Of a stretch of 35,908 nt of DNA, positions 25,569 to 33,786 are shown piece by piece. The notes under the pieces were generated by a model. The model ran no database searches. It was given only the letters and a program-made list of their open reading frames with translations, and was not told the DNA's origin. How positions within the stretch are numbered: the stretch's first letter is position 1; every line of letters begins with the position of its first letter. Made by a program: the position numbers and the translations under genes. Source of the stretch: Trichococcus flocculiformis (GTDB lineage Bacteria; Bacillota; Bacilli; Lactobacillales; Aerococcaceae); contig NZ_FOQC01000024.1 of NCBI RefSeq assembly GCF_900113645.1, forward strand, positions 1 to 35,908, written 5' to 3'.

Positions 25569-25605
25569 TTGACTTACAGGTGTATTATGCATATAATACA
25601 CCTGT
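25569..25605 (+). promoter_or_regulatory. Promoter covered by a large palindromic operator (GntR operon)
   Basis: TTGACT (25569-25574) and TATAAT (25592-25597) with a 17-bp spacer form a near-consensus promoter. A palindrome with perfect 13-bp arms, ACAGGTGTATTAT and its complement, separated by 4 bp, occupies 25576-25605 and so covers spacer and -10. Binding here must block RNA polymerase; the YtrA-type GntR protein just downstream is the likely ligand. Confidence 0.8.
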
Positions 25606-25626
25606 ACATATATTTTTTAACCCAAG

Positions 25627-25646
25627 TGTATTAACCGTTTAATACA
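25627..25646 (+). promoter_or_regulatory. Second operator of the GntR operon
   Basis: TGTATTAA and TTAATACA perfect arms about a 4-bp centre, 21 bp past the first operator and sharing its TGTATTA half-site. Confidence 0.65.
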
Positions 25647-25673
25647 ATCGATCGGAAAAGGCAGGTGGAAAAA

Positions 25674-26045
25674 GTGATTTTTGACAAAAGAAGTCCGGTC
25701 TACGAACAGATTATCGAAATGCACAAGCAGAAAATCGTAAGCGGCGCTTTCCAACCCGGACAAGAAATACCGTCGCGCCGGGAATTGGCTACACAATTAA
25801 AAGTAAATCCGAATACGGTACAGCGTGCTTATAAGGAAATGGAGGGGCTTGGTTTGATTTATACAGATGGAAATTCTCTCAGCAAAATAACGGAAAGCCA
25901 ATCAAAAATCCAGACATTAAGACAAGAGCTATTGGACGAGGCCTTGCAGGGATTCATCGAAACGGTACGCACAATCGGACTAGAGGATGAAGCGGTCCTG
26001 GACTTGATCAAAAAGCGCTTGAAGGAGGTGCACGTGAATGATTGA
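25674..26045 (+). CDS. GntR-family transcriptional regulator, YtrA subfamily
   Basis: Short (about 123 residues) GntR protein: an N-terminal winged helix ('PVYEQIIEMHKQKIVSGAF', 'IPSRRELATQLKVNPNTVQR') and only a brief helical C-terminal tail, the YtrA layout that goes with ABC transporter operons. AGGTGG five bases before GTG 25674 supports that start; a GTG three codons earlier lies within the Shine-Dalgarno. It overlaps the next gene by 8 bp. It probably represses its own operon through the two TGTATTA palindromes; YtrA-type repressors are often released by cell-wall-active compounds, but the inducer here is unknown. Confidence 0.9.
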   Translation: MIFDKRSPVYEQIIEMHKQKIVSGAFQPGQEIPSRRELATQLKVNPNTVQRAYKEMEGLGLIYTDGNSLSKITESQSKIQTLRQELLDEALQGFIETVRTIGLEDEAVLDLIKKRLKEVHVND

Positions 26046-26727
26046 AATCAAGAATCTGGAAAAAAAATACGGCAAACGGACCATTTTGGAAGATGTCAGC
26101 TTTACCATCAAAAAAAATGAAGTGACTTGTCTGACCGGAATGAACGGTACAGGCAAAACGACCCTCATGAACTGTATTATGGGCTTAGTTCCACGCAACA
26201 ACGGCTCGATTACGATCGACGGGCAAGACATTCATAAACAGCTATACGAAAAAATCTCCTATATCCCTGACTCACTGACGATGCCCCGATGGATGACAAT
26301 CGCGGAGTCGATGAAGTTTATGAGTACCTACTACCCGAATTGGAATGCCGCCAAAGCGGATGAATTACTTTCGTTTTTCCGTCTGGAATCGGATCTGCAA
26401 CTGAAAAATCTCTCAAAAGGGAATAGCGCAAAGGTGAGTTTCTTGTTGGGACTTTCTCTGGACGCGGATTACTATTTGATGGATGAGCCATTTTCCGGCA
26501 TCGATGTCTTTGCCCGCGAGGATATTCTCGAGGTCTTCACGAGCAAATTCGTAACGGACAAGGGCGTTCTCATCGCCACTCATCATACGGATGAAGTCGA
26601 AATGTTGTTGGACCGGATCGTCATGCTGCGCAGCGGGCGTGTCGTCAAAGATTTTTACGCAGAAGACATCCGCCAAAACGAAGGAAAGGCTGTCATTGAT
26701 GTGATGCGGGAGGTGTATCAACCATGA
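26038..26727 (+). CDS. ABC transporter ATP-binding protein (YtrB-like)
   Basis: 229-residue exporter-type ATPase. Walker A GMNGTGKTT (34-42), Walker B 'YYLMDEPFSGID', H-loop 'ATHHTDE'. The signature is degenerate, LSKGNSAKVS in place of LSGGQ, as is usual in YtrB-like proteins. AAGGAGGTG precedes the ATG. Overlaps both neighbours (8 bp with the regulator, ATGA with the permease), so all three are coupled. Forms a transporter with the next gene; substrate unknown. Confidence 0.92.
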   Translation: MIEIKNLEKKYGKRTILEDVSFTIKKNEVTCLTGMNGTGKTTLMNCIMGLVPRNNGSITIDGQDIHKQLYEKISYIPDSLTMPRWMTIAESMKFMSTYYPNWNAAKADELLSFFRLESDLQLKNLSKGNSAKVSFLLGLSLDADYYLMDEPFSGIDVFAREDILEVFTSKFVTDKGVLIATHHTDEVEMLLDRIVMLRSGRVVKDFYAEDIRQNEGKAVIDVMREVYQP

Positions 26728-27551
26728 AAAAATTTATGGAACTATGGATATTTGAATGGAATCGCGCGAAACGGTTCTATAGCTTCCTGTTGGCTTTTGT
26801 GACGGCTTTACAGGCTTATGCAGTCTTCCACGAATACCATTTCTGGAAAGATGGATATGAAAACTACCGGCAACAGAACTATGCTGCACGACCCGAACAA
26901 TATCTGCAGGACTATGGGTATCTTACGTTGGAGGATGTAACCAACAACTCGTTCTTCGTTTTTTCGATCATGACAGCCATTTTCGCATTGCTGTTCTATG
27001 CCGTCTTTATCTGGTATCAGGATTGGTCTGGAAAAAACCGTTTCTCTTTCCGTTTGCTCAGTCTGCCGGGTAACCGTTTCGCTGTGTATGCAGCAAAATT
27101 TGCGACCATTTGGCTCCTGATTACAGGGCTGCAAGTTTGGCAAATCGGACTTTTGTATCTTGAGGAGCTGGTCTTTTCCGGACTTATTCCGGCGGACATC
27201 TATCGGGAAATCCCCTTGCAGATGGCATCAACCAGCGCTTCTCCATTGGCCTTGGCTTTACCAAGTCTCTTTTCCAATTATCTGCTTTTTTACACTATTG
27301 GCTATACAGCGCTCACTTTAGGGTACACGTTCATCCTGATGCACTTGAGCGGACGTTGGAAAGGGGTATTCTTGGCAGCTACTCTCGCAATCGTCCTCTT
27401 TGCCGCGATGCTTCTCTTCTTGCGTACCGGCATCACGACGCGTTTGTATGCGGAAGAAAAGTACTGGATGACGATTGCCGTGAGCCTTATGCTTTTGCTG
27501 TCCGGGACATGGGCTAATTATCGGTTGCTTGAAAAACGCATCAGCGTATAG
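26724..27551 (+). CDS. ABC-type transporter membrane protein
   Basis: 275 residues with about six hydrophobic segments (the first near residues 18-35, then a ~45-residue polar loop, then segments near 80, 130, 190, 215 and 250). It has no similarity I can name beyond the ABC-2-like permeases of GntR/YtrA operons. Start overlaps the ATPase stop as ATGA. It is the membrane partner of that ATPase. Confidence 0.82.
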   Translation: MKKFMELWIFEWNRAKRFYSFLLAFVTALQAYAVFHEYHFWKDGYENYRQQNYAARPEQYLQDYGYLTLEDVTNNSFFVFSIMTAIFALLFYAVFIWYQDWSGKNRFSFRLLSLPGNRFAVYAAKFATIWLLITGLQVWQIGLLYLEELVFSGLIPADIYREIPLQMASTSASPLALALPSLFSNYLLFYTIGYTALTLGYTFILMHLSGRWKGVFLAATLAIVLFAAMLLFLRTGITTRLYAEEKYWMTIAVSLMLLLSGTWANYRLLEKRISV

Positions 27552-27564
27552 AAGGAGGACAAAA

Positions 27565-28731
27565 ATGAGAAAACAAACAATTTTATTGCTGAGTCTCCTC
27601 CTGCTTACCGTTCTCGGAGGGTTCTATGTCCAGCCGCTATTGGCAAAAGAAGAGCCTTTGCGCATCGGTATTGAGACAATTTCTGGTGATGAAGCAGTTT
27701 TGGATGGCTTACTCTATTACGGAACAGCACACTCGCAATGGGAAACGACTACCCTAAGCTTTGACAGCTCCGGCTTGCGCCATTCCGAGACGCAACGTCA
27801 GGATGCATTCTTCCAAGACTACGCAGAAAGCGCTGTTCAGGTTTGGCGCGATGAGTATAAAGCATTTATGCGTGGGAAGCGGCCTTTTGAAGGGAATTAT
27901 GCCGAAACCGAAGGAAACTTATACTATACAGCAGCGGATAATGACGGATTCCTGATAGCGACACTGGATAAGGCTGACAGAACTGTTGCGGAAACGCTCC
28001 TCGCTTATCCGGAAAAAAAAGAAAAGACCTATTATAACGTCAATAGCACGGACTTCCTGGACGGTAAACTAATTATCTCGTACAGCCGTTATAATGAGTA
28101 TTCAAATGATCGTGGCACGGATATCCTGATTTATGATCTGGACAGTGGTATGCAGGAGGAACATTTTGCTTTCGATATACCTGCGGATTTTACGGGTTAT
28201 CAGAGTGTTACCACATCCGTGTTGACACAAGGCGATCAAAAAGCAATCTTCGTCATGGAGCGGCTCGAAGAAACTGATTCGGAAGCTACAGAATACGTTG
28301 CACCGGTTGTCTCACTATCCTTCAAGCGCTATGATTGGACAACGAAGGAATGGTCAAAACTGGCTGCTGAAGCATTGGCGGATGATTTATCTTACGCAAT
28401 TAAGGATGGTATTTTCTATCAATTGCAGCACACGGATCAGGAATGGTCAATCCAACCACTTGATCTGATGCAGGATCAAGTGCGCGATAAAATCATTCTC
28501 CAGAATACTGCTGATTGGGAAGAGACCGTTGATATGAATTGGCAAATCCTCGTTTCCGACAGCCGCATCATACTGACGGAAAATTATCTGGAGCCTGACC
28601 GGGCTTCCAAACTGGCTGTTTTCGAACTCCAGTCCGGGGAAATGCTCTACAGCGGGGAAATCAACGCCACGTTCGCCGATACAAAAAAAATCGATTTGCT
28701 CTATTTTGATAAGATTATTTACGAACCCTAA
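27565..28731 (+). CDS. Signal-anchored extracytoplasmic protein of unknown function
   Basis: I do not recognise it. 388 residues, starting with a signal peptide or single membrane anchor (basic start, then about 17 Leu-rich residues, 'QPLLAKEE' near the possible cleavage site). No lipobox. The rest is acidic, Tyr/Asp-rich, with repeated beta-type strands such as 'DGKLIISYSRYNEYS' and 'DILIYDLDSG' and 'KLAVFELQSGEMLY', which suggests a beta-propeller-like fold (inference). GAAGGAGG lies upstream of ATG 27565. Fourth gene of the GntR-ABC operon, 13 bp after the permease; probably an accessory or sensor outside the membrane. Confidence 0.82.
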   Translation: MRKQTILLLSLLLLTVLGGFYVQPLLAKEEPLRIGIETISGDEAVLDGLLYYGTAHSQWETTTLSFDSSGLRHSETQRQDAFFQDYAESAVQVWRDEYKAFMRGKRPFEGNYAETEGNLYYTAADNDGFLIATLDKADRTVAETLLAYPEKKEKTYYNVNSTDFLDGKLIISYSRYNEYSNDRGTDILIYDLDSGMQEEHFAFDIPADFTGYQSVTTSVLTQGDQKAIFVMERLEETDSEATEYVAPVVSLSFKRYDWTTKEWSKLAAEALADDLSYAIKDGIFYQLQHTDQEWSIQPLDLMQDQVRDKIILQNTADWEETVDMNWQILVSDSRIILTENYLEPDRASKLAVFELQSGEMLYSGEINATFADTKKIDLLYFDKIIYEP

Positions 28732-28735
28732 AGCG

Positions 28736-28777
28736 AAAAAAGAACAAGATTCCAATTGGAGTCTTGTTCTTTTTTTA
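28736..28777. terminator. Bidirectional terminator
   Basis: AAAAAAGAACAAGA-TCC / GGA-TCTTGTTCTTTTTT arms with a 4-base loop, between the GntR operon and the convergent aldo/keto reductase. Confidence 0.9.
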
Positions 28778-28804
28778 TTTCTCTTTAACTGTTGCTGCCT
28801 TTCT

Positions 28805-29728
28805 TTAAGGCAACATTTTGCCTGCAGCCTTATAGAGTTCATACCACTCGGTGCGGCTCAGCGCCACATCGGAAGCTTTGCAGATGGCTGCAATACGCTC
28901 TGGGTTCATGCTGCCGACAATTGGCTGCATTTTAGCCGGATGACGCAACAACCACGCGATTGCGATTGCTTCCCGGGATACGCCTTTATCTTCCGCAATT
29001 GTGTTGATTTTTTCATTTAATTCCGGATAATCGGGATGGTCGAAGAACAGCCCTTTCTTGCCATTACCAGCTTGGAATGGCGACCACGGCTGGATCGTCA
29101 TGTCCGAGATCCGGCTGTATTCCAGGACGGAACCGTCGTGCATGAATGAAGGATTGTTCATCATGTTCACGTTGAATCCTGCATCGATCATCGGTGCGTG
29201 GGTCAGACTGAGCTGCAGTTGATTGATCAATAATGGCTGTGTGACAGCTTTCTTCAACAATTCAATCTGCATCGGATTTTGGTTGCTGACGCCGAAATGG
29301 CGCACTTTCCCTGCTTTGTGCAGTTCATCGAAAGCTTCGGCGACTTCCTCCGGTTCCACCAACGTATCCGGACGGTGCAGCAGCAAGGCATCCACGTAAT
29401 CGGTCTGAAGTCGTTTCAGACTTCCCTCCACCGATGCGATGATATGTTCTTTTGAGAAATCGAACATGACACCCGGCACGATGCCGCATTTCGTCTGCAG
29501 CATCACGCTGTCCCTCGCGATGCCGAGTTCCTTAAAGGCTTTTCCGAAAATTTCCTCCGAAGTCCCTCTGCCGTAGATGTCCGCATGATCGAAGTAATCG
29601 ATGCCGTTGTCCACTGCCGTGCGGATGACCACTGTCGCCTCTTCATGCGTCAAAGCGTTCATACGCATGATGCCGAGCGAAATTTCTGATGCTAACAGTC
29701 CTGAATTACCGATGTTTATTTTTTTCAA
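28805..29728 (-). CDS. Aldo/keto reductase
   Basis: 307-residue NADPH-dependent oxidoreductase of the AKR superfamily, resembling E. coli YdhF and B. subtilis YcsN. Catalytic tetrad visible: Asp47 and Tyr52 ('FDHADIYG'), Lys80 ('QTKCG') and His118 ('LLLHRPD'); the cofactor-binding C-terminal stretch is 'QPIVGSMNPERI'. Soluble, cytoplasmic; substrate unknown. Monocistronic, with a cre-like site overlapping the promoter region, suggesting glucose repression. Confidence 0.92.
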   Translation of the reverse strand: MKKINIGNSGLLASEISLGIMRMNALTHEEATVVIRTAVDNGIDYFDHADIYGRGTSEEIFGKAFKELGIARDSVMLQTKCGIVPGVMFDFSKEHIIASVEGSLKRLQTDYVDALLLHRPDTLVEPEEVAEAFDELHKAGKVRHFGVSNQNPMQIELLKKAVTQPLLINQLQLSLTHAPMIDAGFNVNMMNNPSFMHDGSVLEYSRISDMTIQPWSPFQAGNGKKGLFFDHPDYPELNEKINTIAEDKGVSREAIAIAWLLRHPAKMQPIVGSMNPERIAAICKASDVALSRTEWYELYKAAGKMLP

Positions 29729-29759
29729 CTGTCATACCAGCTTTCTTATTGGGATTATT

Positions 29760-29786
29760 TGAAAACGTTTCAATAAAATTAGTATA
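29760..29786 (-). promoter_or_regulatory. AKR promoter with cre-like site
   Basis: TATACT (29786-29781, minus strand) is a -10 candidate; TGAAAACGTTTCAA (29760-29773) just downstream matches the CcpA site TGAAARCGYTWNCW at 13 of 14 positions and would overlap the transcription start. Confidence 0.55.
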
Positions 29787-29867
29787 GCATTTTTGATGGG
29801 CTTTTGGGTACTGAAGCGCATCACAAAAAGGCTACCGGGTACCCCAGTGAGCTGAAATCAAACGCAC

Positions 29868-29897
29868 AAAAAAATGCCGCCTCGAAGTGAGGCAGCA
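29868..29897 (-). terminator. Terminator after nrdG
   Basis: UGCUGCCUC and GAGGCGGCA arms (one G-U) with a 5-base loop and seven U on the minus strand. Confidence 0.85.
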
Positions 29898-29913
29898 CGA
29901 TATGTTTTAACAT

Positions 29914-30474
29914 TCAAGCGTAAGCATTGGCCCAAAGGACTTTTTCTCCGGCTTCCAGCGATTTTTGCACATCGATGATAGTCTGATTGGAGCTGCCGCG
30001 GAATTTCAATGTCAGATCCCGTTTGGACAGTTCGAAGCGGCCGTCGACGAGTACATCCATCAAGCGCAGCAATTCCTGCTTGTCTTCGGATTCTGAAGAC
30101 AATTCGTCCCAATAGTAGCCGGTCCAGCCCCAGATGTCCTTGGTCCGGCCGAACTCGGCCCGGATCCGCTGCGCAAGCCGCAGCGCGACCTTCGTGTTGA
30201 GGAACGGTTCGCCGCCCAAAAGCGTCAAGCCCTGTACATAAGGCTGGCGCAGATCGGCCATGATCTGTTCCTCCAGCTCGTCGGTGTAGTCAATCCCATA
30301 GTCGAAATTCTGGACAATCTTATTGTAGCAGCCTTCGCAGGCGAACAGGCAGCCGCTCAGATAGATGCTGCAGCGCACGCCTTCGCCATCGACAAAGTTA
30401 AACGGTTTGTAGTCCGCAACCTTGTCCTTGCTGTATTTCTCTGCCAACCATTCTTGCGGTTGCGGATTTTTCAC
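29914..30474 (-). CDS. nrdG: Anaerobic ribonucleotide reductase activating protein
   Basis: Radical-SAM activase that generates the glycyl radical on NrdD. The CxxxCxxC [4Fe-4S] motif is Cys42/Cys46/Cys49 ('GCLFACEGCYN'), followed by the 'LTLLGGEPF' SAM-binding stretch. 186 residues; the GTG start at 30474 is seven bases after AGGTG. It follows nrdD by 23 bp and is co-transcribed. Oxygen-sensitive enzyme, so active in anaerobic growth. Confidence 0.95.
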   Translation of the reverse strand: MKNPQPQEWLAEKYSKDKVADYKPFNFVDGEGVRCSIYLSGCLFACEGCYNKIVQNFDYGIDYTDELEEQIMADLRQPYVQGLTLLGGEPFLNTKVALRLAQRIRAEFGRTKDIWGWTGYYWDELSSESEDKQELLRLMDVLVDGRFELSKRDLTLKFRGSSNQTIIDVQKSLEAGEKVLWANAYA

Positions 30475-30497
30475 TTCACATCACCTAACTGTTCTGA

Positions 30498-32720
30498 TTA
30501 CTGTTCTGACTTGCAATCCGCATGCAGATGTTTGACGCGGGCGGAAATTTCTTTATGGCGACCTTTCACCATCGGACGGATCTGCGGATTGCCGAGATAG
30601 CCGCATGTGCGTTTTACGACGTCGCATGTCTGCGGATCGGTATTGCCGCATTCCGGGCATTGGAATCCGCGTTCTGTCGGATTGAAGTCTCCTTCGAAAC
30701 CGCACTCCAGGCAGTGGTCGATCGGCGTATTCGTTCCCAAATAGCCAACTTTGTCGTAGGCGAAATCCCAGACTGTTTCCAACGCTTTCGGATTTTGCTG
30801 CAAGTTCGGGTATTCGCAATAATGGATAAAGCCGCCTGAGCAATATTGCGGATATTCCATTTCGAAGGCGATTTTTTCGAAAGGATTCGGATTCTTGCGG
30901 ACATCGTAATGGAAGCTGTTTGTGTAGTATTCCTTATCCGTGATATCAGCGATGATGCCGAATTTCTCTGTGTCCATGCTGCAGAAGCGATCGGTCAAAC
31001 TTTCGCTCGGAGTCGAGTAGACGCTGAAATGATAACCGTATTGGTTGCCCCAAGCATCCGTTTTTTCCTTCATCTTCTTGACGATGTCCAAAGTGAAGGC
31101 TTTTGCTTCCGGATTCGTTTCCCAATCTGCTCCGTAGAAAACGGTAGCCGCTTCATACAATCCGATATATCCCAGAGAGACTGTAGCGCGTTTGTTTTTG
31201 AATAGTTCATCGACCTTATCCGTTTCACCCAGGCGTTTCCCGAAGGCTCCGTGCTGGTACAGGATCGGTGCGTTCGTAGGCGTCGCTTCTTTGGTGCGTT
31301 CGACACGGTAGACGAGGGCATCCTTACAGATGGCCAAGCGTTCCTCGAAGATGTTCCAGAATGCTTCCGGATTCCCTTCCGATTCCAAGGCGATTCTAGG
31401 GATGTTCAACGTCACGACCCCAAGATTCATCCGACCGGAATTGACTTCATTTCCGTTTTCGTCTTCCCAGCCCTGCAGGAAGGAACGGCAACCCATCGGT
31501 GTCTTGAAACTGCCTGTCAATTCAACGATTTTATCGTACATCAGCACATCCGGATACATCCGTTTCGTGGCACAAGTGATGGCCAACTGCTTGATGTCAT
31601 AGTTGGGATCGTGTGTCTCTAGGTTCGTGCCTTTTTTCAAGGCGAAGATCAATTTCGGGAAGATTGCTGTACGTCTTTCCTTGCCCAATCCTTTGATGCG
31701 TACTTGCAGGACGGCTTTTTGGATTTCGCGCGCAAACCAATCCGTCCCCAAGCCAAATCCGAGCGTGGTGAATGGTGTTTGTCCGTTTGAAGTGTAGAGT
31801 GTGTTGATTTCGTACTCCAGGCTTTGCATAGCATCATAGATGTCTTTGCGGGTTTTTTCTTCGGCATAAGCGATCTGTTTCGCTTCGCCATCAACCCAAT
31901 CCTTAGCCGTTTCCAGATGTTTCTCATAGTTCAGGCGTGCGTAAGGTGCCAACACTTCGTCGACCCGGTCTGCGCTGCAGCCGCCGTATTGACTGGAAGC
32001 GACGTTCGCAAAAATCTGCGCCATTTGGGCAGTCGCCGTGTTGACTGAACGCGGGCTGTCCACTTCGGCATTACCGATTTTGAAACCTTCACGGAGCATA
32101 TTCTGGAAATCGATCAGCACACAGTTCGTCATCGGTGAGTACGGCTGGTAATCCAAGTCATGGTAATGGATATCGCCTTTCATGTGGGCGTTGGAAACGT
32201 GTTTCGGCAACATCCTCAAGCCGATCGCTTTCGCGGCCACTCCTGCCGTCAAGTCCCGGATCGTATTGAAGACACGGCTGTCCTTGTTGGCATTCTCATT
32301 GACGACGCTCTGATCGGCATTCATCAGGCTCTGGATGCGCAATTCGATGTCCTGTTGTTGAAGTTTTTTGACTTTCTTCGCTAATTTATAGGTATTGTAG
32401 GCTTCGGCTAATGGCAGATTACCCATTTCAGCAAGCGTCGCTTCAACCTGATCATGGATATCATCCGTCGAAACACTTTCCGCTTCTGACGCAATCAGTT
32501 TGTCTACAACCAGTGCCACGACAGCATCCACATCGTGATCTGCAGCCGCTTCGTTCTGTTCAGATAAAAAACGCTCCGCTTTTTTGATTGCTTTATATAT
32601 TTTCTTGGCATGAAAAGGAACAACCCGTCCATCCGCCTTCAATACTTGGATGTTCACTTCTGTGTCAGCGACTTGAAGATTCGTGCTCTCATTTAAGTAA
32701 TCTGTTGGTAATGAAGCCAT
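30498..32720 (-). CDS. nrdD: Anaerobic (class III) ribonucleoside-triphosphate reductase
   Basis: Reduces NTPs to dNTPs using a glycyl radical and formate. 740 residues: N-terminal ATP-cone (from about residue 22, 'VQVLKADGRVVPFHAKKIYK') for allosteric control; a large catalytic barrel; four zinc cysteines 670, 673, 688 and 691; and the glycyl-radical loop 'RTCGYLGNPQ' with Gly707. ATG follows AAGGAG by ten bases. With nrdG it forms an operon controlled by two NrdR boxes. Confidence 0.97.
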   Translation of the reverse strand: MASLPTDYLNESTNLQVADTEVNIQVLKADGRVVPFHAKKIYKAIKKAERFLSEQNEAAADHDVDAVVALVVDKLIASEAESVSTDDIHDQVEATLAEMGNLPLAEAYNTYKLAKKVKKLQQQDIELRIQSLMNADQSVVNENANKDSRVFNTIRDLTAGVAAKAIGLRMLPKHVSNAHMKGDIHYHDLDYQPYSPMTNCVLIDFQNMLREGFKIGNAEVDSPRSVNTATAQMAQIFANVASSQYGGCSADRVDEVLAPYARLNYEKHLETAKDWVDGEAKQIAYAEEKTRKDIYDAMQSLEYEINTLYTSNGQTPFTTLGFGLGTDWFAREIQKAVLQVRIKGLGKERRTAIFPKLIFALKKGTNLETHDPNYDIKQLAITCATKRMYPDVLMYDKIVELTGSFKTPMGCRSFLQGWEDENGNEVNSGRMNLGVVTLNIPRIALESEGNPEAFWNIFEERLAICKDALVYRVERTKEATPTNAPILYQHGAFGKRLGETDKVDELFKNKRATVSLGYIGLYEAATVFYGADWETNPEAKAFTLDIVKKMKEKTDAWGNQYGYHFSVYSTPSESLTDRFCSMDTEKFGIIADITDKEYYTNSFHYDVRKNPNPFEKIAFEMEYPQYCSGGFIHYCEYPNLQQNPKALETVWDFAYDKVGYLGTNTPIDHCLECGFEGDFNPTERGFQCPECGNTDPQTCDVVKRTCGYLGNPQIRPMVKGRHKEISARVKHLHADCKSEQ

Positions 32721-32840
32721 ATTTTTCCCACTCCTTAGTTAAAAATCAACCGAACATGCAAAAAAAGCTAATAAAAAGTAAGAGGTAGTTACAAAGTGAG
32801 CAAGCTTTCCCTATCGGACGCGCTTCTCACGTTGGTTGCC

Positions 32841-32855
32841 TCTACTTAAAGTAGA
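32841..32855. promoter_or_regulatory. 15-bp palindrome in the nrdD leader
   Basis: TCTACTTAAAGTAGA has perfect 7-bp arms about a central A, between the NrdR boxes and nrdD. The missing loop argues for a protein site. Ligand unknown. Confidence 0.4.
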
Positions 32856-32876
32856 CTCTGTTTCGATTCACTGTAT

Positions 32877-32892
32877 ATACTATATATCATCC
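32877..32892 (-). promoter_or_regulatory. NrdR box 2
   Basis: ATACTATATATCATCC on the plus strand keeps the ACTATATAT core of the NrdR box; it lies exactly 31 bp from box 1, the three-helical-turn spacing typical of NrdR box pairs. Confidence 0.7.
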
Positions 32893-32907
32893 ACACATAA
32901 ATTTCCA

Positions 32908-32923
32908 CCACAATATATAGTGT
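32908..32923 (-). promoter_or_regulatory. NrdR box 1
   Basis: On the minus strand ACACTATATATTGTGG matches the 16-bp NrdR box at all but the last position. NrdR represses ribonucleotide reductase operons when dATP/ATP are bound. The promoter itself is buried in this AT-rich segment and cannot be fixed. Confidence 0.88.
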
Positions 32924-32999
32924 TTAAAGTCAAATTCCGTCTAAATTCGGCAGACATATTTTGATGCTTTGGTCAATAGGAAAATACCCTGAAAATTAA

Positions 33000-33026
33000 A
33001 AAAATGTTAAAAATGTTAAAAATGTT
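33000..33026. repeat. Three tandem copies of a 9-bp repeat
   Basis: AAAAATGTT occurs three times without gap, followed by a partial fourth. It lies in AT-rich intergenic DNA between nrdD and the small plus-strand gene. A site of this type is prone to copy-number change. Confidence 0.75.
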
Positions 33027-33197
33027 AAAAAACATATAAAGTACATAAAATCAATAGAATCTACTGTACTTTGTAAAAAAAAGCAGTTATACTATGACTT
33101 GTCAGAAATGTAAGCGATTCATTCTTATTTTCGGATCTGTTATCCGGCTTTAAGCCACAGGGATGTCAAAAGAATGAGGACACAAAAAAGGGGTGAA

Positions 33198-33563
33198 ATG
33201 ATAGTGTGGAAAAATAGAATGTTGCCTGAAATATCCAGAATTGCTAAATTTAGAATACCGGTCGGAGAAGGCCTATTTTTGAGACAGTGCGCTTCTTGGC
33301 AAAACCTTTTCCATCTGCCTTCATCTTATCGCTACCCGACTGGAAGCATCCAAGGCTATATTACACGATTGAATTGGACCGATGAATTTATCATTCTTGA
33401 AAAAGAACATAATGAAGCATTCGAATATTTTATTATCGATAGAAGAATTGAATCTGTAAAAGGCCCTTTTTCGAAGGAAGGGTTCGAGAAGGCGTTAAAA
33501 GAGGAAGCGATCGAGTTGCCATTGATTGAATTATCGGAAATGGACTGGATCATCAACTTTTAG
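33198..33563 (+). CDS. Small hypothetical protein
   Basis: I do not recognise this ~121-residue protein. ATG 33198 is close to AAGGGGTG; in-frame alternatives are ATG 33174 (no ribosome-binding site) and GTG 33204. No signal peptide or membrane segment. The central 'DEFIILEKEHNEAFEYFIID' and 'VKGPFSKEGFEKAL' resemble the short 'YxIID...xGPfs..eF' module found in many small Firmicute proteins of unknown role. Base composition is more AT-rich than its neighbours, so it may have been acquired. It has its own -10 (TATACT, 33088-33093) and a strong terminator, so it is an independent unit. Confidence 0.65.
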   Translation: MIVWKNRMLPEISRIAKFRIPVGEGLFLRQCASWQNLFHLPSSYRYPTGSIQGYITRLNWTDEFIILEKEHNEAFEYFIIDRRIESVKGPFSKEGFEKALKEEAIELPLIELSEMDWIINF

Positions 33564-33585
33564 AAGTTACTAAAAGAATACATAG

Positions 33586-33630
33586 AGCCGTAAGGAAAAC
33601 ATGTCCCGCATGTTTCCCTTACGGCTTTTT
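33586..33630 (+). terminator. Terminator of the small hypothetical gene
   Basis: AGCCGTAAGG-AAACATG and CATGTTT-CCTTACGGCT arms (one mismatch) with a 5-base loop and T-run. Confidence 0.92.
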
Positions 33631-33786
33631 GCTGTATATTTGCTCTTTACCCCGGATATCCCCGCTGATGGAACCTATTCGTTGTCACCGATTCTGACAT
33701 CCGTCCTATTCCCTACTCGCTCATGTCAGATTTATTTTAATCATGTTGACCAAAAAAACACAACCGCATCCAACATCCCTGCAATT

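Noticed and set aside
32961-32976. TTGATGCTTTGGTCAA as an FNR/CRP-type site before nrdD
   Set aside because: The arms are spaced two bases wider than an FNR box and do not match the CRP half-sites; a chance dyad in AT-rich DNA is likely.
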